Source: Longimicrobiales bacterium (GTDB lineage Bacteria; Gemmatimonadota; Gemmatimonadetes; Longimicrobiales; RSA9). From it: a stretch of DNA of 44,715 bases. Made by a program: the position numbers and the translations under genes. Shown piece by piece: positions 15,435 through 24,716 of this stretch. The DNA is taken from assembly GCA_035461765.1 (NCBI GenBank), contig DATHUY010000112.1, positions 1 through 44,715 of the forward strand. The letters run 5' to 3'. The notes under the pieces were generated by a model, which searched no databases, had not been told where the DNA came from, and saw only the letters and a program-made list of their open reading frames with translations. Numbering within the stretch: the stretch's first letter is position 1; each line of letters opens with the position of its first letter.

Positions 15435-17645
15435 TCACGGATCCACGTCGAATACCAGCTGCATGCCGGCCTCCAGGTGCTCGGCGATGTGACAGTGAAG
15501 CATCCAGCGCCCCGGGTTGGACAGCTCGAGCAGCAGCTCCACGCTCATGCCCACGGGCACGAGCACGGTATCCTTCCACACGTGGTTGCGTGTGGGCACG
15601 CCGTTGACGGACAGCACGAGGAACCGCTGACCGTGGATGTGGATGGGATGCTGCATCGCATGCAGTGAATGCCGCTCGTTGCGGAGCCTTACCCGGACCA
15701 CGTCACCCACGCGGTATCGTCGGCGGATCTCGCGATTTTCCGCTCCGGTTCCGACATCGCGCAGCACCCAGCGCACCTCGCGGGTCGTCGGCAGCCAGTC
15801 CATCATGGGCATGGTACCGGCCCATTCGACGGGATTGAAGTACAGCGAATCGAGACGCATGAGCTGCGTCAGTGCGAACGGCAGCCCGCGGTCCTCCAGC
15901 ATGAGCCGGAGGTCGAGGTCGGGCGGGTCGTCGAAGCGCGGCCTGTATCGGTCTATTCCGGTGGTGATGTCCTCGTGGTGCCGCAGTTCCGCGAACGCGG
16001 CAGCCAGGTCGGGCAGGGCCGGCTCGTCCGCGACGTAGACCACGCCGAGTGTGTCGACCATCGGCAGGAACGCTCCGACCATGTGATCGATGGCCTGCAC
16101 GCGATTCGTGAGAACGGACGGTCCGGGACGCGCGAACCGCACGTCCACCACGTAGCGTTCGGCCGGTGAGAGCACCACGCTCTCGACCCATTCCTCCCGC
16201 TCGAACCGGCTCAGGTCCGAGGCCAGCACCTTCATCCGCGCATCTTCGAACGAGATGTTGAACGTCCGCGTGTTCGACGCGTTCGTCAGATGGAATCGAA
16301 CGACCTCACCGGCACGTGCCCCTGCTGTCCAGCGTGGTTCGCCGTTCACGAGCAGTACATTGCCGAACCGCCCCATCACCGCGAAGCTGGCGGCCTCCCC
16401 GCCGTACGGCACCAGGCCGCCGTCGCCGAGCAGGATGTCGTCCAGCATCAGCACCTCTTCGCGGTGGCTCGGGCCGTAATAGCCGGGAGCGTCCGGCGCC
16501 ACGAGCAGATTGCCGTACAGCCCGAGGTCCTGCTGGATGTCCTCACGATGATGCGGGTGATACCAGTAGATGCCCGCATCCGGGAAATGGATCGTGTAGC
16601 GGAACGACCCGCCGGGCGGCACCGGATCCTGCGTGACGTGCGGGACGCCATCGAATCGGTTGTCCAGCCGAATGCCGTGCCAGTGGACGGCAGTTTCATG
16701 CGTGGTGGCGTTGTGGAAGTCGACGGTGATGGTCGCGGCCTGCGTGACGTGAATCAGCGGCCCCGGGTACTGCCCGTTGAAACCGTACATCAGGATGTCA
16801 CGGCCCTTGAGCGAGCGGCGGACGAGGCCGGCCGTGAGGTCGATCGTGTCGCCATCGGCGACGCGCAGCAGCTCGCGCGGCCGCGCGAACGGGACCGCGG
16901 CGGTGTCCGTGGTCGATGGCAGGAACGGCGATGCTGTCGGCGTGAGGTGCTCCACGCCCATGGCCGACATCGGCACCCGTGGATCGTGCGGCGGCATGGT
17001 CCAGCCGCTGCGGGCACTGCCGTGATCTTCGTGTCCGGCCGCTGCGGGCCGTGGCGCCGTCGCAATGAAGTGCGGATCGCGCATCCGCGTGCTGGGCGAC
17101 AAACCCCGCAGCACGACCGGGCCTGTCCGTGTCGTGACCGTGTCAGCGGGCTCGGCGGTGATGAGCACATAGAATTTGTTCAGTGCGATCTCGCCGGTTG
17201 CCACACGCCCGTTGCTCACGGGGCCGAGCCGGGTGAGCGGGGCCAGGTTCGGCGGGGCCGCCCAGGCGACGTATGTGGTGAACGCGCCCAGCACGGCAGG
17301 GTCGGGCAGCCCGTTGAGGAACAGCGTGGTCTGAAAGCGGTGATGCCCATCGCGCGTCACGGCCGCGCCGAACGGCGTTTGTGCGGGCGCGAGCTGTACC
17401 ACACCCGTTGCCGTCCCGAACAGATCGGGACGCGGGACGAGCTCGATGCAGTAGAGGTCCGTGCTGGGAGCGCCGCCCGGCGTGAAACTGGACGGATCGG
17501 ACGGGCAGAAATCCAGTTGCGCTGTCTGTGGCGCGCGCTGCGACGTGGCGGCCGGGGGCTCGGGCGATGCGGAGCGCGTCGTTTCCCGCGCGGCGGGCGC
17601 GCAGCCCGCCACACAGGCGAGCAGGCACACCAGCCGTGTCGTCAC
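15435..17645 (-). CDS. multicopper oxidase lipoprotein with long N-terminal extension
   Basis: This protein of about 736 residues oxidises a substrate (metal ion, phenol or similar) with reduction of O2 to water. The copper ligands are visible: HWHG near 321-324, WYHPHH near 361-366, HPIHIHG, and the HCHIAEHLEAGM block that contains the type 1 ligands with axial Met. Before the first cupredoxin domain are about 240 extra residues: a lipobox (VAGC, Cys15), a region around 70-165 resembling the anti-sigma-K-type extracytoplasmic fold (TTLFLNGLPDP..., GEIALNKFYVLITAEP), and a His/Met-containing linker (residues 205-233) that could bind copper. The GTG at 17645 is preferred because GAGG lies about nine bases upstream and it clears the SDR stop by four bases. 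An ATG at 17672 would overlap that gene by 23 bases. Confidence 0.88.
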   Translation of the reverse strand: MTTRLVCLLACVAGCAPAARETTRSASPEPPAATSQRAPQTAQLDFCPSDPSSFTPGGAPSTDLYCIELVPRPDLFGTATGVVQLAPAQTPFGAAVTRDGHHRFQTTLFLNGLPDPAVLGAFTTYVAWAAPPNLAPLTRLGPVSNGRVATGEIALNKFYVLITAEPADTVTTRTGPVVLRGLSPSTRMRDPHFIATAPRPAAAGHEDHGSARSGWTMPPHDPRVPMSAMGVEHLTPTASPFLPSTTDTAAVPFARPRELLRVADGDTIDLTAGLVRRSLKGRDILMYGFNGQYPGPLIHVTQAATITVDFHNATTHETAVHWHGIRLDNRFDGVPHVTQDPVPPGGSFRYTIHFPDAGIYWYHPHHREDIQQDLGLYGNLLVAPDAPGYYGPSHREEVLMLDDILLGDGGLVPYGGEAASFAVMGRFGNVLLVNGEPRWTAGARAGEVVRFHLTNASNTRTFNISFEDARMKVLASDLSRFEREEWVESVVLSPAERYVVDVRFARPGPSVLTNRVQAIDHMVGAFLPMVDTLGVVYVADEPALPDLAAAFAELRHHEDITTGIDRYRPRFDDPPDLDLRLMLEDRGLPFALTQLMRLDSLYFNPVEWAGTMPMMDWLPTTREVRWVLRDVGTGAENREIRRRYRVGDVVRVRLRNERHSLHAMQHPIHIHGQRFLVLSVNGVPTRNHVWKDTVLVPVGMSVELLLELSNPGRWMLHCHIAEHLEAGMQLVFDVDP

Positions 17646-17649
17646 GTGA

Positions 17650-18426
17650 TCACGCCTCGCGGTCCACGACATACACGTTGCGCTGTGCGGTAGGCACGAC
17701 CACGACCTGCAGGATGTTCACATGGTCCGGCAGGCTCGCGACATAGAACACCGTGTCGGCCACGTCGTCGCCGGACAGAGGGCGGAACCCCCTGTACACC
17801 TGGTCCGCACGCTGCTGATCGCCGGCGAAGCGGACGACCGAGAACTCCGTCTCGACGAAGCCTGGATCGACACTGGACACGCGGATCGGCGTCCCCTGAA
17901 CGTCGAGATTCATGCCCTCGGTGAGCGCGCGCACCGCATGCTTGGTGGCGGCGTACACGTTGCCGCGCGGATAGGTCATGTGTCCGGCCGTGCTGCCGAT
18001 GTTGATGATGTGGCCGCGACCGAGCCGGATCATGGACGGGAGCAATGCGCGTGTAACGTTGAGCAGTCCCTTGACGTTCGTGTCGATCATGCGGTCCCAG
18101 TCGTCGTGATCTCCTTCATGAACGAAGTCGAACCCCGCGGCGAGGCCCGCATTGTTGATCAGCACGTGCGGGAGGAGGGAATCGTCCTCGATGAGCTCGG
18201 CAGCGGCGGCGACGACGGCGTCGCGGTCACGCACGTCGACGGCCTGGAGTTGGCAGGTGCGGCCGGTCTCCTTCTCGATCTGACCCGCCAGATCCTGAAG
18301 GCGGTCGAGGCGACGGGCCCACAGAATGACATCCGCGCCCTCGCGCGCGAAGCGCCGTGCGCACGCGGCCCCGATGCCGGAGCTCGCGCCCGTGATCAGT
18401 ACCCGCTTTCCCGCAATCGTCATCAT
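17650..18426 (-). CDS. short-chain dehydrogenase/reductase (YdfG-like)
   Basis: This 258-residue classical SDR has the cofactor loop TGASSGIG at about 14-21, WARRLDR implying NADP preference, NNAG near 92-95, the catalytic serine in NIGSTAG, and YAATK with the tyrosine and lysine. The overall pattern (FRPLSGDDVADTVFYVASLPDHVNI) is that of YdfG-type 3-hydroxy acid/L-allo-threonine dehydrogenases. AGGA is eight bases before the ATG. Four bases separate it from the multicopper oxidase gene, so they form an operon, though a cytosolic reductase and an exported oxidase have no obvious shared pathway. A TATGAT on this strand at 18455-18460 could be a -10 box, but there is no matching -35. Confidence 0.92.
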   Translation of the reverse strand: MMTIAGKRVLITGASSGIGAACARRFAREGADVILWARRLDRLQDLAGQIEKETGRTCQLQAVDVRDRDAVVAAAAELIEDDSLLPHVLINNAGLAAGFDFVHEGDHDDWDRMIDTNVKGLLNVTRALLPSMIRLGRGHIINIGSTAGHMTYPRGNVYAATKHAVRALTEGMNLDVQGTPIRVSSVDPGFVETEFSVVRFAGDQQRADQVYRGFRPLSGDDVADTVFYVASLPDHVNILQVVVVPTAQRNVYVVDREA

Positions 18427-18534
18427 CGTCGTGTCCTGTGACTGGTGTCATGCAATCATAAAGGGCTTGCCCGCTGTTGCGCGAGGGCGTCCGCCTGCGC
18501 ATCGTTCCCGCCTTCCACCAGCCGAGAGAGAACG

Positions 18535-21060
18535 ATGACGCAGATCTGTGCGTTCCGCGTGCGCGTCGCAGCCGCTGCCGCCGCGACACTGCTCGTACCG
18601 GCGTCGACGCATGCGCAGGCCGGCGCTCCCATTGGCCAGGCCGCGTTCGATTCCGCCTATTACGCCTGGCAGGCGGGCACGTATGCGGACGCGCTCACTC
18701 AGCTGGACCGGCTCCTGAGCGGGCCGGACGCGCACCGCTGGCTGGAGCCCGCGGCCATTCTCACCGGTGAGCTGTACAGCACAGTGGAGCTCGCCGCAGA
18801 TGGACGTTCGGTCGCGTGGTCGCCGGACGGTCGCCACGTCAGCTGGGAAACGGGCAGCGGCGTCGATCGCCGTGCCCACGTGGCGCGGATCGAGGACGGT
18901 CGCGTGGCCGGCGGCATTGAGCTCGAAGGGCACTCGCCGGCGTTCGATGGTGCCAGCCGCGTGTATTACATCACCGTGCCCGACTCACCGGAGCTCGCCG
19001 CTGCGCGCGCTGCCGTGACTGCGGCCGTGGAGAGCAGGAACAGCCAGGAGTCGTTCCGTGCGCGCTCGCGCGTGTCGCAACTCGAGGCTGCTGCCGCGCG
19101 GCTCATGGTGCGGGATGCTGCCGGCGGTGCTGCAGCGCAGGTCGATCTCGGTGGTATCATCCCCCAGGCCGTGGTGATGCGGCCGGGCGATGCGGGCCTG
19201 CACGTGCTCGGTGCGCCCGCAGGCGCCGGCGACACGAACCACCTGTACCGTATCGCGGACGGCGCGGCGCAGCAGCTGACCACTGCAGAAGGTCCCAAGC
19301 GCGACGTCGTGTTCCTCACGGGCGAACGCCTGCTATACGGGATCGACCGCCAGAGCTTCGCCATCCAGGATCTCGCCACGTCCACCGTGACGACGCACCA
19401 GGGCACGCAGGTGACGGTCTCGGGCGATGGCAGCACGGTCGCGTTCGTGCGACAGGATGGCGACGACAATGTCATCACCGTGCTGCGCGCCGACGGAACA
19501 GCGCACGAGGCGGTGCGCAGGAGCGAGCCCGTGTCGAGCCCGGCGCTCTCCCGTGACGGCAGCCGCATCGTCTACCAGGCGATGCCGCGCGAGGACTGGG
19601 AGCTGTACGTCACCGGGCCGGACAGCACCGCGGAAGTGCGTCTCACGAGGGAGATCCAGCATGACCTGATGCCGCGTTTCACCGACAATGACCATGTGTT
19701 CGCGGTCATGGGCGAGGCGCGTCACCGGCGCTCGTACCTGTACGATGTGCGCACCGGCGAGCGGACGCGCCTGTTCCACAACAACACGGTACGAACCGTA
19801 GCGCCGGAGTACGAGTGGGTGTTGTCGCCGGACGGAACCATGGTGCTGATCGTTGCGGAGCGTGATGGCGACACGGTCTCTCCGGAGCGCGGCGTGTATC
19901 TGATGAATCTCGGGCAGCGCGTGGGCCTGTCAGAGGTCCAGACGCGTGTGCGCGAGCAGCTGGCGTCGGAGCAGTCACTCCGCGCCACAGGCCACAGGCT
20001 GTTCGCGCTGATCGAGGACGACGTGCGCGCGGCCGTGAACGAAGTATCGACGGACCGCATCTACCAGTACGAGCTCGATCTCTTCCGGTTCGACTCCAAG
20101 CACATCATGCAGCCCGGCAACGCAAGAGCCATCGAGTACCTGGCGGCGAAGCTGCGCGAGTTCGGGTACGAGCCGGAGCTGCAGTGGTTCGAGGCGCGCG
20201 GCGTCCGCACCGCCAACGTCATTGCGCGTCTGCCGGGTACGGTGCAGCCGGATGTCCTGTACACGGTGAGCAGCCACTTCGATTCGGTGGAGCGCGGACC
20301 CGGCTCTGATGACGACACGAGCGGCACCGCGGCGCTGCTCGAGGCGGCGCGCGTGCTGTCCGGGAGGCCGCAGCCGGCGACGATTCACTTCGCGTTCTTC
20401 ACTGGTGAGGAGGCGGGGCTGCTTGGGAGTCGTGAGTACGTGCGCCGCGCCGTCGAGAACGGCGATCAGCTTGTGGGTGCGTTGAACAACGACATGATCG
20501 GCTTCGCCAACGATCAGCGCCTCGACAACACGATCCGCTACTCGAACCCGGGCATCCGGGACATTCAGCACGGCGCGGCGATGCTGTTCACGGATCTGAT
20601 CACGTATGACGCGAAGTACTACAAGAGCACTGACGCACACGCGTACTACGACGCGTATGGCGACATCGTGGGCGGGATAGGTAGCTACCCGATCCTGGGT
20701 AACCCGCACTACCACCAGACGCATGACCAGCTCGAGACGATCAATCACCAGCTGGTCGCGGAGGTGTCGAAGACGACCGTCGCAACACTCATGAAGCTGG
20801 CCAGCTCGCCATCACGCGTGAAGAATCTCACCGTGACGCGCACGTCGCGCGGCGCTCAGGTGGAATGGGATGCGCTGCCGGAGACGGACGTCGCGGCCTA
20901 CGTGGTGGAATGGGGGCAGCCAGGTGCACCGCCGCGCAATGCGGTACGCGTCGTCGATAACTCCGCCACCGTGCCGGATCTCACCGAGGGCGAAGAGGTG
21001 CGGGTGCTGGGCATCAACACGCTCGGCGCAGTCAGCTGGGACTCCGCCCGGGCAAGGTAA
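18535..21060 (+). CDS. secreted M28 family metallopeptidase with PD40 propeller and Fn3-like tail
   Basis: This 841-residue exported zinc aminopeptidase has three parts. A signal peptide (TLLVPASTHAQ) is followed by a beta-propeller over about residues 75-490 with several PD40/WD40-like blades (AWSPDGRHVSW, SGDGSTVAFVRQDG, LSRDGSRIVYQ, LSPDGTMVLIV). Then comes the M28 domain, about 520-765: His in SHFDS, Asp in DDDTSG, Glu-Glu in FFTGEEAGLLGSREY, Asp in NNDMIGF, and His in HYHQTHDQLE, the full set of zinc and catalytic residues. The last 70 residues resemble a fibronectin type III fold (VEWDALPETDVAAYVVEW). GAGAG lies just before the ATG at 18535. It probably digests peptides outside the cell or in the periplasm, supporting a protein-scavenging lifestyle. 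The divergent SDR gene starts 108 bases away. Confidence 0.93.
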   Translation: MTQICAFRVRVAAAAAATLLVPASTHAQAGAPIGQAAFDSAYYAWQAGTYADALTQLDRLLSGPDAHRWLEPAAILTGELYSTVELAADGRSVAWSPDGRHVSWETGSGVDRRAHVARIEDGRVAGGIELEGHSPAFDGASRVYYITVPDSPELAAARAAVTAAVESRNSQESFRARSRVSQLEAAAARLMVRDAAGGAAAQVDLGGIIPQAVVMRPGDAGLHVLGAPAGAGDTNHLYRIADGAAQQLTTAEGPKRDVVFLTGERLLYGIDRQSFAIQDLATSTVTTHQGTQVTVSGDGSTVAFVRQDGDDNVITVLRADGTAHEAVRRSEPVSSPALSRDGSRIVYQAMPREDWELYVTGPDSTAEVRLTREIQHDLMPRFTDNDHVFAVMGEARHRRSYLYDVRTGERTRLFHNNTVRTVAPEYEWVLSPDGTMVLIVAERDGDTVSPERGVYLMNLGQRVGLSEVQTRVREQLASEQSLRATGHRLFALIEDDVRAAVNEVSTDRIYQYELDLFRFDSKHIMQPGNARAIEYLAAKLREFGYEPELQWFEARGVRTANVIARLPGTVQPDVLYTVSSHFDSVERGPGSDDDTSGTAALLEAARVLSGRPQPATIHFAFFTGEEAGLLGSREYVRRAVENGDQLVGALNNDMIGFANDQRLDNTIRYSNPGIRDIQHGAAMLFTDLITYDAKYYKSTDAHAYYDAYGDIVGGIGSYPILGNPHYHQTHDQLETINHQLVAEVSKTTVATLMKLASSPSRVKNLTVTRTSRGAQVEWDALPETDVAAYVVEWGQPGAPPRNAVRVVDNSATVPDLTEGEEVRVLGINTLGAVSWDSARAR

Positions 21061-21155
21061 CATCGGGGGTGCGGCTCACGACGATCGAGCAGCACGGGTG
21101 TGGCGCTCGGCGGATCGCGGTCGCGCACCTTGCGTTGCCGGCCGCGGTTGCTCGG

Positions 21156-22205
21156 TCAGGCACGCGCCATGAGGATCGTCTGGGTGGGATAGGCGAACTC
21201 GATGCCGGCACTCTCGAACGCGCGATGGATGTCGAAGTTGATCGCCTGCTGCACATCCATGTAGGTATTGTATTCGGGCACCAGCACAAAATAGACGACC
21301 TCGAAGTTCAGTGAGAAGTCGCCGTACTCCTTGAAGTGGGCGCGGTCGAAGCGCGTGTTCTGCTGCCGCTCGACGGCTTCCCGGATCATCTGCGGTATCT
21401 GCTCCAGCTTTGAGCGCGGCGTGTCGTACGTGACGCCGAGGCCGAATACGATACGTCGCTCGTACATCCGCTTGAAGTTGCGGACACGGGCGCCGAGCAG
21501 GTCGCTGTTGGCGAACACGAGCTGCTCTCCAGACAGGCTCTTGACCCGTGTGGTCTTGAGACCCACATACTCGACAGTGCCGGCGAGGTCATCGACGATG
21601 ATGAAGTCACCAATGACGAATGGCCGGTCGAGCACGATGGACAGGGAAGCGAACAGATCGCCGAGCACATTCTGGAGTGCGAGGGCCACCGCTATGCCGC
21701 CGATGCCGAGACCGGCGATCAGCGCGGTCACATCGAAGCCGAGGTTGTCCAGACCCATCAGCACGAGAATGCTGTAGAAGACGAGCCGGACAACGAAGCC
21801 CAGGGCATTGATGGTGGTCGCAGTGGCCGCATCCTCCTCCACGCGCCGCGCCATCTGCCTGGTCACGAGCGTGTTGATCACCACCGTGCCCCACACGGCG
21901 GTCTGTGCTACGACGACGATCACGCCGACGAAGCGCAGTGCGGTGCCGAGGCTGTCGGACAGGTACAGCACGCGTGATGCGGCGTACAGCGAGATGAAGA
22001 GGAGGAAATACGTCTTCGTGCGGCGCAGGGTATCGGCGATCAGGTCATCGGCGTAGTTGTCGGTTCGGGTGGACAGCGCTGTGATCTGGCGGATCAGCAG
22101 CCTCCGCAGCACGTCCGTGCCGACATAGACGATGAGGGCGACGGCAGCGGCGATCAGCCACGCACGAACGCTGTTGTCCAGATATACCCAGTCCATGAAT
22201 GGCAC
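21156..22205 (-). CDS. MscS-type mechanosensitive ion channel
   Basis: This 349-residue inner-membrane channel would open under membrane tension to release solutes on hypo-osmotic shock. Four hydrophobic segments lie in the first ~200 residues. The pore helix is recognisable (TALIAGLGIGGIAVALALQ, then NVLGDLFASLSIVLDRPF), followed by the beta domain (GDFIIVDDLAGTVEYVGLKTTRVKSLSGEQLVFANSDLL) that is diagnostic of MscS. The C-terminal alpha/beta cytoplasmic domain is present, and the length is between E. coli MscS and YnaI. Translation could start at 22205 or at the fourth codon, also ATG. The gene lies 76 bases after the ABC permease gene on the same strand and converges on the peptidase gene. 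The 95-base gap on that side holds nothing recognisable. Confidence 0.93.
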   Translation of the reverse strand: MPFMDWVYLDNSVRAWLIAAAVALIVYVGTDVLRRLLIRQITALSTRTDNYADDLIADTLRRTKTYFLLFISLYAASRVLYLSDSLGTALRFVGVIVVVAQTAVWGTVVINTLVTRQMARRVEEDAATATTINALGFVVRLVFYSILVLMGLDNLGFDVTALIAGLGIGGIAVALALQNVLGDLFASLSIVLDRPFVIGDFIIVDDLAGTVEYVGLKTTRVKSLSGEQLVFANSDLLGARVRNFKRMYERRIVFGLGVTYDTPRSKLEQIPQMIREAVERQQNTRFDRAHFKEYGDFSLNFEVVYFVLVPEYNTYMDVQQAINFDIHRAFESAGIEFAYPTQTILMARA

Positions 22206-22281
22206 CGCGCTTCTCCATGTGCGCGTGAACGGATTGACCGGGCCAACCTAGGGGGAGAGTGCGGCTCGTGCAAAGCGCGCG

Positions 22282-23997
22282 TCAGCGAAGCAATCCTGCG
22301 GTTACGGGATCAGTGCGTTCATAGAGGCCACCCAGCCAGACGATCAGCAACACCACTTCCCCGCCCGCGGCGAGCAGTGCTGCTGCAGCGCCGGGCAGCA
22401 GCGCCGTCTCACCCATCAGCATGGCGAGCGGGGCGCCCACGAGTCCGCCCGCGACGAGGGGCGGGACGGCTGCAATGCCCAGGAGCACAATGGTGCCGAA
22501 CATGACGATCATGTTCTGACCGATTACCTCCATGCCGGGCGCGTCCTGCTCTCCGAGGCGGACCCAGGATGGATACAGCAGCGCGAGCGCATTCTGGATG
22601 AGCAATGAGAGTGCGTTGACCACAGGCAGCACGGCGAGGGCGGCGAGCATGAGCAGCGCAGCCGTGCCGGGTGCGGGCGAGCCACTGACGGCCAGAACGC
22701 CAAGGGCTGCGACCAGGAGCAGCAGTTGCGGTGCGGTAAGTGACGCGGTGGCTGCCGCGATCTCCGCCGCGACGAGATCGCGACTTCGAATCGGGTACGT
22801 ACGCAGCAGTTCAATATTCTTCAGGTCCATCCGCAAATCATTGCGGACGCCCAACGGCCCGAAAACGGACAGGGCGGCGGCGATCGCGAGCAGTACGAAC
22901 GCGACGAATCGCATTCCGTCCACAGCGACATCGCCGGTCACCGCCAGCAGGAACACGACGGAAACTGCCATGACAACGAGGCGCGTCGGTCGGGCCGATC
23001 GTTGTGTGTACAGGATGTTCTTCCAGAAGATCGCGTAGGCGTTGCGTCCGCCGGGAGAGAGCGGAAGCCACGGTCGCGCGATCTTCTTCGTGCGATCGCG
23101 CTGAGCAAACTTCAGCCGGGAGAAGCCGCCGGCTCGGACGGCGGTCCGCATTGTATCCCTGCGCCGGCCCTCTTCCGCGGCCGTCTCCTCGAACGCTGCA
23201 TCGGTGCGCAAGACCCACCAGTAGTGGGCCAGCAGGAGCGCACACCCGCCGGCGAAGGGGGCCAGCCATGCACTGGCTGATGGCGCCAGCGCGGGTGAAA
23301 GCAGCAGCCGGAACGGCGCCAGGACGAAACGCGGCCCGGGCTCTTCCAGCATTGCCGCGAGTCGGGCGAAAGCGTCGTTCACGGATCCGCTCGCGCGAAT
23401 GTCGGGGACGACGGAGACCAGCGACGCGATGAGGATGAGGAGCGCAGTTCCGAACAGCATCAGCGGCACGAGATTCCGCCGCAATCCATGCCGGCCGTGC
23501 TCGTCCGCGGCGGCGTGCACGAGGGTTGCGGCGATCTGGTGCAGGTGCAGTGTCGCGAGGAGGAGCCAGACCGAGAGGAGTCGGAGCATCCAGTGCAGCC
23601 CCGTGCCGCGTACAACGAGTGTCGCGATTACGGCGGAAAACAGGATGGCGGGCTGGGCCTGCATGATCTTGAAGCGGATCAGCTGCGCGCGCTTCAGCGG
23701 TGCGGGCAGCAGGAGGTGTATTTCGGCGGGCGTGAGGACGAGGCCGTGGCGGTGGCCGCCCCACAGCCACCACCAGGACGCGAACAAAGCGATCATGAGC
23801 GGTGCGACGGAGCGTCCCATGCGCACCCAGCTGCCGCCCATGTCTTCATCGATCGCCCAGCCGCCGAAGATGAAGAAGAAATAGAGCGTCCCGAGCAGCG
23901 CAGCGATCGCGTAGCGCGGCGAGCGGAGCCGCCGTACCTGGCGCACGACCTTGTTGCGGAGTGTGCAGCCGATGAAATACGCGAAGTCGCCGGTCAC
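22282..23997 (-). CDS. ABC exporter permease subunit
   Basis: This 571-residue protein has about a dozen hydrophobic segments split by a polar loop near residues 270-330 (AAEEGRRRDTMRTAVRAGG and RTKKIARPWLPLSPGGRNAYAIFWKN, abbreviated). It resembles the putative ABC exporter membrane proteins that pair with a CcmA-type ATPase. It begins with GTG at 23997, overlapping the ATPase stop (GTGA), so the subunits are made together. The exported substrate is unknown. As the single membrane subunit of the operon it likely forms a homodimer, since it is too large to need a second permease. Confidence 0.85.
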   Translation of the reverse strand: MTGDFAYFIGCTLRNKVVRQVRRLRSPRYAIAALLGTLYFFFIFGGWAIDEDMGGSWVRMGRSVAPLMIALFASWWWLWGGHRHGLVLTPAEIHLLLPAPLKRAQLIRFKIMQAQPAILFSAVIATLVVRGTGLHWMLRLLSVWLLLATLHLHQIAATLVHAAADEHGRHGLRRNLVPLMLFGTALLILIASLVSVVPDIRASGSVNDAFARLAAMLEEPGPRFVLAPFRLLLSPALAPSASAWLAPFAGGCALLLAHYWWVLRTDAAFEETAAEEGRRRDTMRTAVRAGGFSRLKFAQRDRTKKIARPWLPLSPGGRNAYAIFWKNILYTQRSARPTRLVVMAVSVVFLLAVTGDVAVDGMRFVAFVLLAIAAALSVFGPLGVRNDLRMDLKNIELLRTYPIRSRDLVAAEIAAATASLTAPQLLLLVAALGVLAVSGSPAPGTAALLMLAALAVLPVVNALSLLIQNALALLYPSWVRLGEQDAPGMEVIGQNMIVMFGTIVLLGIAAVPPLVAGGLVGAPLAMLMGETALLPGAAAALLAAGGEVVLLIVWLGGLYERTDPVTAGLLR

Positions 23998-24716
23998 GCC
24001 CGTTCAGTGAGCGCGAGGAAGACGTCCTCGAGGCCGCGCCCGGCAAGGCCCGGGCGCTCCGCGACGATGTCGCTCAGCGTTCCCATGGCCACCATCTCAC
24101 CCGACTGAATGACGAGGACGCGCGAGCACAGCTCTTCGACGAGACTCAGCAGGTGTGAGCTCAGGATCACCGCAGCGCCCTGCTCCGCACGCTCGCGGAT
24201 CGTGCGTTTCATCCGCCGGATCGCTCCCGGATCGAGACCCGTGAGCGGCTCGTCGAGCAGGAGGGCACGCGGGTCGTGCAGCAGGCCGCACGCGATCGCG
24301 AGCTTCTGCTTCATGCCCCGCGACAGCTCGTCGGGCAGCGCATCGGCACGATCGGTGAGCTCAAGCTCCTCGAGCAGCGCGGCGCCCCGCGCTTCGGCAT
24401 CCTCGACGCCGTAAATGCGGCCGGTGAAGCGCAGGTGCTCACGGACGGTCAGGTGCGGGAAGAGGTGCGGCTCGTCGGGCACGAACGCGAGTGCCGCCTT
24501 CGCATTCAGCGGGTCGTCTCCAAGGTCATGACCGGCGACACGTATGGAGCCGGAGGTCGGTCGTATGATGCCGACCAGGCAACGCAGCGTCGTCGTCTTG
24601 CCGGCGCCGTTCGGCCCCACCAGCCCGACCACCTCGCCGGGCGCGACCGAAAACGTCAGGTCGCGCACCGCTGTGAAGTCCCCATAGCTGCGACTGAGTG
24701 AATCGACCTGGATCAT
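23994..24716 (-). CDS. ABC transporter ATP-binding protein (CcmA-type)
   Basis: This 240-residue ATPase has Walker A GPNGAGKTT near 37-45, the Q-loop in the LAFVPDEPHLF segment, signature DELSRGMKQKL (a variant with SRGM in place of SGGQ, common in ABC-2 exporters), Walker B ALLLDEPLTGLD, and the switch SSHLLSLVEELC. It energises the permease encoded next. The ATG at 24716 gives an ATGA overlap with the phosphatase gene upstream. A longer frame further upstream is a shadow of the phosphatase. Confidence 0.95.
   Translation of the reverse strand: MIQVDSLSRSYGDFTAVRDLTFSVAPGEVVGLVGPNGAGKTTTLRCLVGIIRPTSGSIRVAGHDLGDDPLNAKAALAFVPDEPHLFPHLTVREHLRFTGRIYGVEDAEARGAALLEELELTDRADALPDELSRGMKQKLAIACGLLHDPRALLLDEPLTGLDPGAIRRMKRTIRERAEQGAAVILSSHLLSLVEELCSRVLVIQSGEMVAMGTLSDIVAERPGLAGRGLEDVFLALTERA

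Noticed and set aside
16290-17693. 467-codon plus-strand open frame opposite the multicopper oxidase
   Set aside because: Arg/Gly/His-rich composition with no recognisable motifs; the opposite strand has all copper ligands.
18455-18460. TATGAT as a -10 box for the SDR operon
   Set aside because: No sequence resembling a -35 element at 15-19 bases; kept only as a remark.
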